Of a DNA stretch of 64,000 nt, positions 53,369 to 62,946 are shown piece by piece. A program made the position numbers and the translations under genes. The notes under the pieces were generated by a model, which did not search any database, was not told the origin of the DNA, and saw nothing but the letters and a program-made list of their open reading frames with translations. The stretch spans positions 1-64,000 of the forward strand of contig NZ_VUNL01000008.1 of NCBI RefSeq assembly GCF_009697385.1, given 5' to 3'. This DNA comes from Wylensekiella montiformis (GTDB lineage: Bacteria > Bacillota > Negativicutes > Selenomonadales > Selenomonadaceae). The stretch's first letter is position 1. Each line of letters opens with the position of its first letter.

Positions 53369-54373
53369 ATGAAATCAAACGACTATCTCTGTCACGCACG
53401 CCGCCTCAGCACCGGATTTGCGCTCACGCTCGGCTGCTCGATTGCCGGCTGGCAGCTTGCGTCTTTTCCGGGCTTTTCTCTGGTCGGTTCTTTGGTCATC
53501 GCACTGCTGCTCGGCATGATGTTTCAGATCATCCGTCCGCTTTCGCTGGCTGCACAAGAAAGCACGCCTTTCATCGCCAACCGCTTTCTCCGGGCAGGAA
53601 TCATCCTGCTCGGCTTTAAGCTCAATCTTGTCCTGCTCATGGGAGCCGGGCTCAAAAGTCTCGCAGCCGCTGCCCTGATCGTCACCGTTATGATCCTGCT
53701 GAACTACGGCACAGCCCGCTTATTCCGGGTCAATCACACATTGGCTCTGCTCTCCGCCTGCGGCTGCAGCATCTGCGGCGCAGCCGCAGTCATGGGTGTT
53801 TCCAGCGCAGTCCGGGCAAAAACGGATGAGTCCGTACTTGCCGTGGCCATTGTAGCCATTCTCGGTACCGTATTTACACTCATCGAAGTCGGGCTTCAAC
53901 CCTTTCTGGGATTCTCCCCGGAACAGTTCGGCGTCATGGCCGGCCTGAGCCTCCACGAGATCGCTCATGCCGTCGCCGCAGGCGGAAGCGCAGGCGCAGC
54001 CGGCACAGACAGCGCGATCATTGCCAAGCTATCCCGTGTGCTGCTGCTTGCTCCGGTCGCCGTCCTCATCGGGCTTCTGGAGGCTCGCCGGAATCGCCGT
54101 CAGGACAGTTCATTTACCGTTCCTATTCCATACTTCATGGGCGGATTCATCCTGGCCAGTGCGATAGGAAGTTATATCCCGCTGCCGGACGGCACCGTTT
54201 CGTTTCTCGTACAGCTCGCCTATCTTTTGCTCGGCATGGCCATGGCCGCTCTCGGTCTGAACGTCCGATTCAGCGTCATCCTGCATCAGGGCGTGCGCCC
54301 GCTGACAGCCGCTTTCCTGTGTTCCATCGTAATCACCGGACTTGCCTGGTCTATCGTAAGCATCTGGTTTTGA
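53369..54373 (+). CDS. yeiH: YeiH-family putative sulfate exporter
   Basis: 334 residues, about ten membrane segments. Family (UPF0324) marks: RAGIILLGFKLNL, ACGCSICGAAAVMG near residue 125, SLHEIAHAVAAG and AALGLNVRFSVI. Transport of sulfate or sulfur compounds is proposed for the family but is not proven. ATG 53369 follows AAGGAGG. Its last 264 bases overlap, on the other strand, the open end of the ABC exporter gene. Confidence 0.88.
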   Translation: MKSNDYLCHARRLSTGFALTLGCSIAGWQLASFPGFSLVGSLVIALLLGMMFQIIRPLSLAAQESTPFIANRFLRAGIILLGFKLNLVLLMGAGLKSLAAAALIVTVMILLNYGTARLFRVNHTLALLSACGCSICGAAAVMGVSSAVRAKTDESVLAVAIVAILGTVFTLIEVGLQPFLGFSPEQFGVMAGLSLHEIAHAVAAGGSAGAAGTDSAIIAKLSRVLLLAPVAVLIGLLEARRNRRQDSSFTVPIPYFMGGFILASAIGSYIPLPDGTVSFLVQLAYLLLGMAMAALGLNVRFSVILHQGVRPLTAAFLCSIVITGLAWSIVSIWF

Positions 54374-56197
54374 ACTGCCCCGCTTCGGCGGGGTTTTTTC
54401 TATACTGCCGGGGAGAGCTCCTGACCAAAGCGCATAGTATGCGCCCTCCCTTTCCAGCAGTTCTTCATGACTTCCCTGCTCGACAATATGTCCTTGATCC
54501 ATAACAATGATTTCATCGGCATCGCGTATGGTCGAAAGACGATGCGCAACAATCAGGCAGGTTCGTCCGCGCATTAACCGCAGCATAGCATCCTGAATGC
54601 TCGCCTCGGTGCGGGTATCCACATGTGAAGTAGCTTCATCCAAAATAAGGATCCGCGGCGCTGCCAGACAAGCCCGCCCGATGGCCAGCAATTGACGCTC
54701 CCCCTCCGAAAGATTTTGTCCTGCACCGGAAAGGACCGTCTCATACTGCTGCGGCAGATACGAAATAAAAGATGCTGCATTGGCCAGACCAGCAGCACGC
54801 TGCACTGCATCCAGCGAAGCATTTTCATCTGCATAAGCAAGATTATAACGGACCGATTCGGAAAAAAGCACAGTATCCTGAAGAACGATACCGACAAGAC
54901 GACGCAGACTGCCCAGCGAATACGTACGGATATCCCGCCCGTCCAGCAGGATTTGCCCTTCATCCACTTCGTAAAAGCGCATCAGCAGATTGACAATCGT
55001 CGTTTTCCCGGAACCTGTCGCACCGACCAGCGCCACCTTTCGTCCCGGCCGGATGATCAGGTTAAAATCGTCAATGACGCGCTTCCCCGGCACATAAGAA
55101 AAACTCACATGGCGAAATTCGATCACACCGCAGAAATCAGACGGAACCTCCTGCCCGCCCTGAGCTTCTCCCACTTCGTCCAATACATGAAAAATCCGCT
55201 CAGCGCCGGCCAGCGCTGCTTCAATCTGCCCATAAAGCTGGGCCATCTCATGAATAGGCCGGGTAAACTGCTTCGTATAAATGATGAACGCAGAAATAAC
55301 GCCGACGGTAATCCATCCTTTGAGGACAAGGTAGGCGCCAAACACCGAAACCATGACAAAGGCGCCATTTGAAATCGTATTCATCAGCGGCCCCATGGCC
55401 GAACCCACGCTTTCCGCACGAATTCCTATACCAGTCAGGTTGTCCGCTGTCTGCTCAAATTCCTGAAACGTGCGCTCTTCCCGGGCATAGGCCTTAACCG
55501 TGCGGACCGCCGTAATCCTTTCCTCCGTCATGCCGTTCAGACGGCCCAGCAGTTCCTGACGCTCCTGAAAATATTGTCCCAGTTTTCCCGCGACCGCCTT
55601 CGTTGTCGCCAAAGTCGCCGCAACCGTCACTCCGATCAGCATCGTCAGCGGAACACTAAAGGAAAGCATGACCACCGTCGTGCCGCAGATACTCAAAACG
55701 CCGGACAGCATCGTACCCATCGAGGTCGAAATCACGGTAGTAATATTGTCCGCATCATTGGTCATACGGCTCATGAGATCCCCATGCGAGTGGCGATCCA
55801 GATAAGACAGCGGCAGACTGTTGATTTTCTCAAAGAGATCTTTCCGCAAACGGAGGATGATACGCTGACTCAGCACGGCGCTCAGGCGCCCCTGAACGAA
55901 CAGCATCGCCGCATAAGCCGCACAGACAGTCATCATCCAGAACAGGATAGGCGGTACATCGCTGTAGCGGGAATCCGTCACCGCATCAATTGCCCGGCTC
56001 ATAAACACCGGTGCAGCGATTCCGATGCCTGTACTCACGGTCACAATCAGAACCAAAAGCAACAGCCGCCAGCGTTCCGTCCGAAAATAAGCCAGCAAAC
56101 GCCGGCAAGTTTCTTTGCGGTGAACGGCTTTTTCCGCCGGGCCATCGTAGCGATGCCAATGGCGCAGCAGTCCGGATGTTTCTTTTTTCTCAGCCAT
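54110..56197 (-). CDS. ABC exporter half-transporter with permease and ATPase (subunit 2)
   Basis: 695 residues as read. Six membrane helices (about 40-330), Walker A GATGSGKTT (about 400), signature LSEGERQLLAIGRA (Ser-Glu variant of LSGGQ) and Walker B ILILDEAT. Homologues end near YYALWSG; here the frame continues about 95 more codons, antisense to yeiH and through its terminator, with a charged low-complexity tail. One base shift would instead give GQELSPAV and stop at 54400-54402. It is coupled to the upstream half-transporter (stop and start overlap). Confidence 0.82.
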   Translation of the reverse strand: MAEKKETSGLLRHWHRYDGPAEKAVHRKETCRRLLAYFRTERWRLLLLVLIVTVSTGIGIAAPVFMSRAIDAVTDSRYSDVPPILFWMMTVCAAYAAMLFVQGRLSAVLSQRIILRLRKDLFEKINSLPLSYLDRHSHGDLMSRMTNDADNITTVISTSMGTMLSGVLSICGTTVVMLSFSVPLTMLIGVTVAATLATTKAVAGKLGQYFQERQELLGRLNGMTEERITAVRTVKAYAREERTFQEFEQTADNLTGIGIRAESVGSAMGPLMNTISNGAFVMVSVFGAYLVLKGWITVGVISAFIIYTKQFTRPIHEMAQLYGQIEAALAGAERIFHVLDEVGEAQGGQEVPSDFCGVIEFRHVSFSYVPGKRVIDDFNLIIRPGRKVALVGATGSGKTTIVNLLMRFYEVDEGQILLDGRDIRTYSLGSLRRLVGIVLQDTVLFSESVRYNLAYADENASLDAVQRAAGLANAASFISYLPQQYETVLSGAGQNLSEGERQLLAIGRACLAAPRILILDEATSHVDTRTEASIQDAMLRLMRGRTCLIVAHRLSTIRDADEIIVMDQGHIVEQGSHEELLEREGAYYALWSGALPGSIEKTPPKRGSSKPDAYDRPGKSGDYDGTQESGCQRAHALMQDDAESDVQTESGHGHAEQKIGELYEKRNGAVRQRDITSYRTGQDESAHEVWNRNGK
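54378..54399 (+). terminator. UUCG-loop terminator after yeiH
   Basis: CCCCGC-TTCG-GCGGGG followed by six T, five bases after the yeiH stop. Confidence 0.9.
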
Positions 56198-57965
56198 GCG
56201 GAATCACCGCCTCCTCCGTCTGGCTCTGCGACGCACAGATTTCCTGATAAAGCGGACAATCCGTCAGCAATTCTTCATGCGTACCGCATCCGATCAGCCT
56301 TCCATGATCCAGCACCGCAATGCGTTCCGCATGACGAGCCGTTGCGATACGCTGCGCGACAACAATCCGCGTCAGCGGATGCCCCTCCGCCTGCCTCCTT
56401 TGTGCATAACCATCCAGATCCCGGAACAGAGCGGCTTCCGTCCGCATATCCAGCGCACTCGTGCTGTCGTCAAAAACCAGAATATCCGGCCGGCGCACAA
56501 TGGCGCGGGCGATAGCCAATCGCTGACGCTGTCCGCCGGAAAGGCTCATTCCGCCCTCCGACACCATGGTATCGTATCCTTCAGGCTGGCGCAGAATAAA
56601 CGCTTCCGCCTGCGCGATACGGGCAGCCTCCCGGACAGATCGCTCAGAGAAATCGTCGCAGCCCCAGACGATATTATCGCGAATCGTCAAAGAAAACAAA
56701 TCCGTCCGCTGCAAAACAACCGTGATTTTGCGCCGGAGTTCATGAACAGAATAATCTCGTATATCCGTATCGAAAACGCGAATCGATCCGGATGTTGCGG
56801 GGTAGAACCGAAGGAGAAGCCGGATCAGCGTACTTTTTCCGGCCCCCGTCGCCCCAACAACAGCCAGCATTTCACCGGGCCGCACTGAAAGCGAAATATC
56901 ACTCAGCACGTCCTCCTGCTGTCCCGGATAATGAAAAAAAACATGCCGCAACTCCACAGCATACGCCGCGTTGTTCCGGCCTGCCGGCAGAGCGCAGCCA
57001 TCACCATCCACGTCGTTTCCCTGATCGAGAATCTCCTGCAGCCGGCGTTTGGACGTCAGACCGCGGGCAAAGAGCTGCAGAATCATGGCAAACATCAGCA
57101 ATCCGTTCAAAATCTGCACAATATAAGTTAACGCTGCCATAATCGTACCCGGCATAATACGCCCCGACGCAGCATCCAGCGCGCCGACATAAATCACAGC
57201 CGCAATCGCAGCGTTCATCACAATATTCGCCAAAGGAAGCATACAGGATATGATCATCAGTACACGCAGCTGTGTATCAGCCAAATCCTCATTGGCCACG
57301 CCAAAGCGCAGATTTTCCCGTTTTTCCTGATGATATCCCTTAATGACCCGCGCCCCCCGGATATCCTCCTGCATGATTTGATTCAATCCGTCAATTTTCT
57401 GCTGCCAAAGCCGAAAAAGCGGATTACTTTTCCAGACAATAACAGACACCTCCAGCAGGATAACCGGAATGGCCAGCATCGTCACCAGACTGAAATGAAT
57501 ATCCAGCGTCAGAAGCGCCGCCGTGCCGACGCACAAAAAGGTCAGACTGCGCACCACACCACGCAAAGCAGTCGAAACCATCGTCTGAACCTGCGCGGTA
57601 TCGCTCGTCATACGCGTGATCAATCCGCCTGTATGAAAAAAGTCAACCTGTTCCATCGAAAAAGATAAAATGCGCCGAAAGCAGGCCTTGCGCACATCGT
57701 TGCCAAAATGCTGCGCACAGAAATTGACACAAATACCGCCCGCTATACCGCATCCTCCGCCCAACAGAACCACCAGCGCCATGGCCAGCCCTGTCCTGAG
57801 AACAAACTCCGGATCAGGGACGCCGCCGCGCCCGGCCCCCAAAATCCCTTCATCGACAATGGATGCCATCATACGCGGCTGATAAAGATCGACAAGCACC
57901 TCCGCAATCATCAGAAAAACTGCCAGACTTGCCTGATAGCGATAGGGATAAAGATAACGTATCAT
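56190..57965 (-). CDS. ABC exporter half-transporter (subunit 1)
   Basis: 591 residues. Six membrane helices, then ATPase: Walker A GATGAGKST, signature LSGGQRQR, Walker B LVFDDSTSALD. The residue after Walker B is Asp-Ser instead of the catalytic Glu (DDST vs DEAT), so this half carries the degenerate site, while subunit 2 carries the degenerate signature. That is the usual make-up of heterodimeric exporters. ATG 57965 follows GGGAGG. Confidence 0.9.
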   Translation of the reverse strand: MIRYLYPYRYQASLAVFLMIAEVLVDLYQPRMMASIVDEGILGAGRGGVPDPEFVLRTGLAMALVVLLGGGCGIAGGICVNFCAQHFGNDVRKACFRRILSFSMEQVDFFHTGGLITRMTSDTAQVQTMVSTALRGVVRSLTFLCVGTAALLTLDIHFSLVTMLAIPVILLEVSVIVWKSNPLFRLWQQKIDGLNQIMQEDIRGARVIKGYHQEKRENLRFGVANEDLADTQLRVLMIISCMLPLANIVMNAAIAAVIYVGALDAASGRIMPGTIMAALTYIVQILNGLLMFAMILQLFARGLTSKRRLQEILDQGNDVDGDGCALPAGRNNAAYAVELRHVFFHYPGQQEDVLSDISLSVRPGEMLAVVGATGAGKSTLIRLLLRFYPATSGSIRVFDTDIRDYSVHELRRKITVVLQRTDLFSLTIRDNIVWGCDDFSERSVREAARIAQAEAFILRQPEGYDTMVSEGGMSLSGGQRQRLAIARAIVRRPDILVFDDSTSALDMRTEAALFRDLDGYAQRRQAEGHPLTRIVVAQRIATARHAERIAVLDHGRLIGCGTHEELLTDCPLYQEICASQSQTEEAVIPHG

Positions 57966-58031
57966 AACATCCTCCCGGAACACCATAAAGAAGCTTCCTC
58001 TATCATACCATATCCTTTCAGGAAATCGCTC

Positions 58032-58066
58032 AAAAAAATTCCTGCCCGCATCAAGACGGACAGGAA
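58032..58066 (-). terminator. terminator after the EamA gene
   Basis: TTCCTG(T)CCG and CGGGCAGGAA pair, followed on the minus strand by TTTTTTTG. Confidence 0.75.
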
Positions 58067-58094
58067 CTTCAACATGCCTTTGCCAAATTCTGAC

Positions 58095-58991
58095 TCAGCT
58101 GGAAACGGTCTGCTGCAGCCGTTTCAAAAACAATCCCGATTGTGTGGCCAGAACACCAGCCATCATCATCACACAGCCAAAAATCTGAGCTCCGCTCATC
58201 ACTTCGCCAAGCAGCAGCCAGCTGAACACCGCACCAAAACAAGCTTCAAAGCTCATGATGATCGCTGCCGGCCCCGGATCTGCATATTTCTGTCCAAGAA
58301 TCTGCAGCGTAAACGCGACGCCGCCCGACATGACGCCACCGTAGAAAATCGGAAACCATGCCTGAAAAACCGCCGGCCAGCTGATATCCTCCCAGGCCAC
58401 AGCAGCAATCGTACTGCCCAGCCAGCAAACAAAAATCTGCGCCAGTGACAACTCAATCTCATCCACCAGCAAAGCAAAACGATCAATGAACAGAATCTGC
58501 CCGGCCCAGAAAAACGCGCTGAGCAGAACCAGACCATCGCCAAAATTCAGCGTCACAGCCCCGTGAAGAGACAACAAATATAAGCCGGCCAGCGCGAGCA
58601 CTGCACCGATCCAGTTTTCCCGCCGGATCCGTTTGCCGAGCACGACAGCGCCCAGCGGAACCAACACGATATACAACGCGGTAATGAACGCCGTTTTCCC
58701 CGCTGTCGTATATACCATAGCCACCTGCTGCAGAGAGGTAGCAATCAGCATAATCGTACCTGCGCCCAAACCGGCTTTCCAGCCGGATTGGGTCATTCCG
58801 TTCTCCTGTCTCCGGCGCCGTTTGCCGCGAACTCCCAGCCATACCAGCAGCAAAAAAACAAAACCCATAAAATAGCGGGCCATCGCATAAGTAAAGGGGC
58901 CAAGATCATCCATACCGGCCATTTGAGCGACAAACGCCGTTCCCCAGATGAACGCGGCCATCATCAGAAAAAAGTACCCTCTCAACTTCAT
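58095..58991 (-). CDS. EamA/DMT-family permease
   Basis: 298 residues, ten membrane helices in two EamA repeats (about 5-140 and 150-285). AAFIWGTAFVAQMAGMDDLG opens repeat 1, and GVAFTLQILGQKYADPGPAA is in repeat 2. Such proteins export metabolites or amino acids; substrate unknown. A basic cytoplasmic loop (GKRRRRQE) lies after helix 2. Confidence 0.88.
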   Translation of the reverse strand: MKLRGYFFLMMAAFIWGTAFVAQMAGMDDLGPFTYAMARYFMGFVFLLLVWLGVRGKRRRRQENGMTQSGWKAGLGAGTIMLIATSLQQVAMVYTTAGKTAFITALYIVLVPLGAVVLGKRIRRENWIGAVLALAGLYLLSLHGAVTLNFGDGLVLLSAFFWAGQILFIDRFALLVDEIELSLAQIFVCWLGSTIAAVAWEDISWPAVFQAWFPIFYGGVMSGGVAFTLQILGQKYADPGPAAIIMSFEACFGAVFSWLLLGEVMSGAQIFGCVMMMAGVLATQSGLFLKRLQQTVSS

Positions 58992-59121
58992 AGTACCACC
59001 TCCCGTTCTCTCTTGTGTCCGTCTCCATTATACCATGCAAAACAAAATATGCAATAATATACTTTTTTGTATTTTTATTCTTACTAAACAAGAACAAGGA
59101 CAACGTAAAAACCATCACCGT

Positions 59122-60015
59122 TCAGGATAGGCGGCTGTCCTGATGCTGCCGAAAATAATTGATGGTAAACTGCTGGAAGCATACCGCAGCCGGAGTCAGA
59201 GGCCGCCGCGTATTCCAGGCGATCCCCACAGCTCGCCTGCAGACCGGAAAAGATACGGGGATATAGCGAACCCCCATCTGCTCGGTGCATGGAATATGCG
59301 GAAGCAGACTGACCCCCAGCCGCGCAGCTACCAGAGAAATCAGATTATGTACCTCATCCCCCTCAAAGATGACCTGCGGATGGCTTTCCGCCAGATCCAG
59401 CAGCTGATTGACCTGCTGCCTCAGATTGTATTCCGGTTTCAATGTGATAAAGGGCGCCCCATCGATCTCCTGCAAACGAACTTTATTTTTATGCACAAGT
59501 GGATGATCTTCCGGAACGACAAGAAACAATTCTTCCGACCACAAAAACATCCAGGCAATATCTGCCTCATTGAGCATCGAACAAAGGCAGATATCGGTAT
59601 CGCCGTCTTCAATCTGACGGGACATAATCGTGGAATTCTGCTGATTCAACCGAATGACAACATGCGGATACCTGGCATGGAAGCGGCTCAGGATCAGAGG
59701 CAAATACGTATCGCCCAGCGAATGAAGGAAGGACACGCTGACAGAACCTTCTCCGCCGCTTTCCATCCGAAGTTCCTGCCTGGCTACATCCATTTCCCGC
59801 AATGCCCGGTCCACATGGAACAAAAATTTTTCCCCCATATCCGTCAGACTCGTCTCTTTTCCATGTCGTTCAAACAGCGAAACACTGAGTTCATCTTCCA
59901 GTTTTGCAATCGAGCGACTTAAAGCCGATTGAGATACGGCAATCGATTTGGCGGCCTGCGTGAAATTCCTGCAGCGGGCCAATGCCTGAAAATACTTCAA
60001 TTGTGTCAGTTCCAT
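59122..60015 (-). CDS. LysR-family regulator divergent from an MFS gene
   Basis: 297 residues. Helix-turn-helix FTQAAKSIAVSQSALSRSIA (about 18-37), coiled linker, and an effector-binding domain (about 92-295). It is similar in layout to CynR/YwqM-type regulators. It is transcribed away from the MFS gene, so it probably controls that gene from the shared 300-base gap. Confidence 0.88.
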   Translation of the reverse strand: MELTQLKYFQALARCRNFTQAAKSIAVSQSALSRSIAKLEDELSVSLFERHGKETSLTDMGEKFLFHVDRALREMDVARQELRMESGGEGSVSVSFLHSLGDTYLPLILSRFHARYPHVVIRLNQQNSTIMSRQIEDGDTDICLCSMLNEADIAWMFLWSEELFLVVPEDHPLVHKNKVRLQEIDGAPFITLKPEYNLRQQVNQLLDLAESHPQVIFEGDEVHNLISLVAARLGVSLLPHIPCTEQMGVRYIPVSFPVCRRAVGIAWNTRRPLTPAAVCFQQFTINYFRQHQDSRLS

Positions 60016-60471
60016 TCGCGCTTCATCCTCTGTTTCTTCCGTCTTCTATTGCATGCTGTGCATAATTCCTTTTAGTTATCTGCTATTATATACTACAAAT
60101 ACTCATTTTTTCAATCATCTCCATCTATTATAATGTATTTTATACATAGATTTCCTGAATTTTTCTCATATATACAACATTTATAAACAATAAAGAGCAA
60201 CTATGCAGGCAGCGCCAAAAGGTCGTGCACAAAATGCATTAGACAACCTCCGCCCCGCTGACTATAATGAAGCCTTGAAATTTCCATTTACTCATCACGA
60301 TCAGAAACAGGTGAAATCATGTATGCTGAAATCCCCCGGGACTACATCCGGGAACTTTGTCAAATCGCCCGCATCCCGCGCGATGATGCCGAAGCCATGC
60401 TCCGTACTGCATTCATACCAGCTGCGAGACGTTCCGGCACACGTCAACTACACAGAAAGGAAGTCAGGCCC
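60016..60471. other. intergenic control region between LysR and MFS genes
   Basis: 456 bases. Contains TATAAT (60129-60134) and a perfect inverted repeat ATGTAT-TTT-ATACAT (60133-60147), a probable LysR operator. The frame of the MFS gene is open upstream to ATG 60319, which would add 51 residues (starting MYAEIPRDYIRELC) behind a weak AGGTGA; whether that is translated is unclear. No other gene is seen. Confidence 0.55.
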
Positions 60472-61758
60472 ATGCCCGAAACAATCAATTCCGAACCATT
60501 ATGGAGCAAAGATTATTTCTTTGATATCAGCGTAAATTTTCTCGTCTATTGTGTCCACTTTCTGCTGATGCTTTGGTCCACCGCTTATGCGATTCATACC
60601 TGGAACGCCTCGATCGGGATGGCGGGACTGGCCTCCGGCCTTTTTATCGTCGGCGCTCTGTTCGCCCGCATCCCGGCCGGACGATTCATTGACTTCGTCG
60701 GCCGCCGCAGGATGTTTCTCGGCGGAACGGCAATGTTTTTCCTACTGGTGCTCTGCTATGAGTTTGCTCCGACCCTGCAGCTGTTCATGCTTGTCCGTTT
60801 TCTGCACGGGCTCTCCTTCGGTACCACATCGACAGCAGCCAGCACGGTCGCAGCCGCCCTTATTCCTCTGAAACGTATGGGAACCGGCATCGGCTATTTC
60901 ACGCTCGGCGTGACCATTGCTTCAGCCGTCGGTCCTTTTCTGGCCATGAATCTTACGCGCTCCGGCGCATTCCATTTGGGCATTGAGATCTGCACAGCCG
61001 CCACCCTCGTCATTTTTCTTCTGTCCCTTTCGATTCATGCGCCGGAACGAATCATCCTGCCGGAGGAAAAAAAAGATCTGTATCATTTTTCCTTTGACCG
61101 GTTTTTCTCGCTCAAGGCGCTGGGCATTTCCACGATTGCGTTTATGGGCGGTGTCTGTTATTCGACCGTGCTCAGCTTTCTCGGTGCTTATACCAATGCC
61201 ATCGGTGTCACGGGAATCGGCGCAACCTGTTTCTTCCTCTGTTTTGCAGCTACATCCTTCATCAGCCGGCCGCTGACAGGTTTTCTTTTGGATAAATATG
61301 GCGGAAACATCGTCATTTATCCCTCGCTGCTGTGTATGACTGCTGCCATGGGAATTATCGCGCAGGCATCGTCAGATATCCCCCTGCTGATTGGTGCGCT
61401 GTTCCTCGGATTCGGCTATGGAACCGTCACAGCCTCCTGCCACGCGCTGGCTGTTCATTGCGCGCCCATGCATCAGGTCGGCGTAGCTACCAGCACATAC
61501 TTTGTCCTGCTCGATCTCGGCATCGGTGTCGGGCCATATACTCTCGGAAGCTTTGTCCCGTCTATGGGATTCTCTTTTGTCTACCTGGCGGCAGGAACCA
61601 TATCGCTCGGAGGCATCGCACTCTACTATTACCTGCTCGGCCGCCGTCATCGCTTTACACGTCATCAAATGGACCGCGACAGCGAAGCAAAAACCATCGT
61701 TGCCCGGCGGCGGCGCCGCTTTTATGAACAGCGTCTTTCCACCGCCTCAGGCCATTAA
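60472..61758 (+). CDS. MFS transporter
   Basis: 428 residues, 12 membrane helices. The loop between helices 2 and 3 has the MFS motif (GRFIDFVGRRRMFLGG). PAGRFIDFVGRR and the mid-protein cytoplasmic loop (EEKKDLYHF) are typical of drug or sugar efflux proteins; substrate unknown. ATG 60472 follows AAAGGAAG. The C-terminus is very basic (RHRFTRHQ ... RRRRRFYEQR). Likely controlled by the divergent LysR. Confidence 0.87.
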   Translation: MPETINSEPLWSKDYFFDISVNFLVYCVHFLLMLWSTAYAIHTWNASIGMAGLASGLFIVGALFARIPAGRFIDFVGRRRMFLGGTAMFFLLVLCYEFAPTLQLFMLVRFLHGLSFGTTSTAASTVAAALIPLKRMGTGIGYFTLGVTIASAVGPFLAMNLTRSGAFHLGIEICTAATLVIFLLSLSIHAPERIILPEEKKDLYHFSFDRFFSLKALGISTIAFMGGVCYSTVLSFLGAYTNAIGVTGIGATCFFLCFAATSFISRPLTGFLLDKYGGNIVIYPSLLCMTAAMGIIAQASSDIPLLIGALFLGFGYGTVTASCHALAVHCAPMHQVGVATSTYFVLLDLGIGVGPYTLGSFVPSMGFSFVYLAAGTISLGGIALYYYLLGRRHRFTRHQMDRDSEAKTIVARRRRRFYEQRLSTASGH

Positions 61759-61761
61759 CCG

Positions 61762-61809
61762 AAAAACGAGAGCCGTTCTGTATCAAAAGGTACAGCGGCT
61801 CTCGTTTTT
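61762..61809. terminator. bidirectional terminator after the MFS gene
   Basis: AAAAACGAGAGCCG pairs with CGGCTCTCGTTTTT, with inner CTGTA/TACAG, between two convergent genes. Confidence 0.85.
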
Positions 61810-61823
61810 GTTTTTGTTCCCGT

Positions 61824-62468
61824 TCACCGTGATATCCGGCGGATCTCCTGACCGGTAATACGCCGAATACCACAAAAAGACTCAGCACCGGTCTCCGCCA
61901 TACAGGAAGCAACCGTCTCCGTCGAAACCGGCGCCATACTGCGGGCAAGGCCAGCAAGATTCAGCAACTGAATAAACTTTACAGAAAGAACTTCCATCCG
62001 GCGTTTGGCATGCTTGCGGATCAGCGACGGCGGCTGCAGAATCGTCAATCCATCAAAACGCAGAGAGGCAATATCCTCCTCAATCTGCCCCTTAAGACGC
62101 AGATAAAACCAGCGGGAAGATGAATTCGCACCAACCGAGGATACAAGCACCATTCGCGGCACGCCGTTCTCTCTGGCTATGCGCGCAAACCCGACTTGAT
62201 AATCATAATCGATATGATACTGCGCTTCCTTTGAACCAGCCTGCTTCTTCGAGGTTCCCAGTGCGGAAAAAAGCACATCCCCCCGAACCATCTCCTGCCA
62301 TTCTTCCGGACGGTCAAAATCTACCCGATAAAACCGAAGCTTCTCTGCTTTCATACCGGGGTCGCGCCGCGCAAAGGCAAGGACCTGCTCATAACGGGGA
62401 TCCCGGATCAGCACATCCAGCAGCTCCATTCCCACAGCGCCGGTAGCGCCAATCACAATCGCTTTCAT
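61824..62468 (-). CDS. NAD(P)-binding Rossmann-fold oxidoreductase-like protein
   Basis: 214 residues. Starts with AIVIGATGAVGMELLDVLI, the dinucleotide-binding motif of NmrA/HTATIP2-like extended SDR proteins; LVSSVGANSSSRWFYLRLKG carries the SSxGA and YxxxK-like residues, and LTILQPPSLI follows. Role unknown. Its ATG overlaps the stop of a 31-codon frame (ATGA). Confidence 0.82.
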   Translation of the reverse strand: MKAIVIGATGAVGMELLDVLIRDPRYEQVLAFARRDPGMKAEKLRFYRVDFDRPEEWQEMVRGDVLFSALGTSKKQAGSKEAQYHIDYDYQVGFARIARENGVPRMVLVSSVGANSSSRWFYLRLKGQIEEDIASLRFDGLTILQPPSLIRKHAKRRMEVLSVKFIQLLNLAGLARSMAPVSTETVASCMAETGAESFCGIRRITGQEIRRISR

Positions 62469-62560
62469 ACAAAACTCCCTTCTGCTCGCTGATCGTTCAG
62501 CTCCAGCGCCTTGTCCAGCTCGTTCAGCACGACGTTCACCAAAAGAGGTTTAGTGTCCAT
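62465..62560 (-). CDS. small unknown ORF coupled to the Rossmann protein
   Basis: 31 codons, starting MDTKPLLVNVVLNELDKALE. AGGA lies six bases before ATG 62560, and its stop overlaps the next start (ATGA). The ATG is in turn embedded in the end of the AT-rich gene upstream. Composition is GC-richer than that gene. It could be a true small protein or the stub of a longer gene cut by the insertion upstream. Confidence 0.35.
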   Translation of the reverse strand: MDTKPLLVNVVLNELDKALELNDQRAEGSFV

Positions 62561-62921
62561 AGCTATTCCTAATGGCATCAGCTTCCTCCATATATGCATC
62601 ATATACTTCTGCATATTCATTCAATTCCGCTCCTGTTGGAGTATAGGTGAAAAAACTTCCATTTTCAAGCGGTATCGTATACCATATAGCTTTATTTCCA
62701 ATCGCATTCCTCATCGTTCTCGCGACATCAAAAGGTATATGTCCGCTCTTATATGTAAGTTTATATTTATTCATTTTATCATATCTATTGTTAGGCAGAT
62801 TATACGCTATGTTTCCTATATGCAATATGATATTATCGCGCTTAGACATCAAGCGGTTTGAATCACCCGTATAGGGAACCCATACACTAAAGTACATTCG
62901 CAGCCATTCATTAAGTTTCAT
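62550..62921 (-). CDS. unknown AT-rich gene, N-terminus cut by IS remnant
   Basis: 123 residues from ATG 62921; not recognised. The frame stays open upstream through a hydrophobic stretch (FSIAILLLRD) into the IS remnant at 62947, so the native start is probably lost. No ribosome site precedes the ATG. Composition is AT-rich, unlike neighbours. The protein has charged and aromatic residues (YFSVWVPYTGDS, NKAIWYTIPLENGSFFTY) with no obvious family. Confidence 0.5.
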   Translation of the reverse strand: MKLNEWLRMYFSVWVPYTGDSNRLMSKRDNIILHIGNIAYNLPNNRYDKMNKYKLTYKSGHIPFDVARTMRNAIGNKAIWYTIPLENGSFFTYTPTGAELNEYAEVYDAYMEEADAIRNSYGH

Positions 62922-62946
62922 ATCACGCAGAAGAAGAATCGCAATG

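Noticed and set aside
60319-60471. Longer start for the MFS protein
   Set aside because: The added 51 residues are charged and precede a good ribosome site at 60472; kept only as an alternative.
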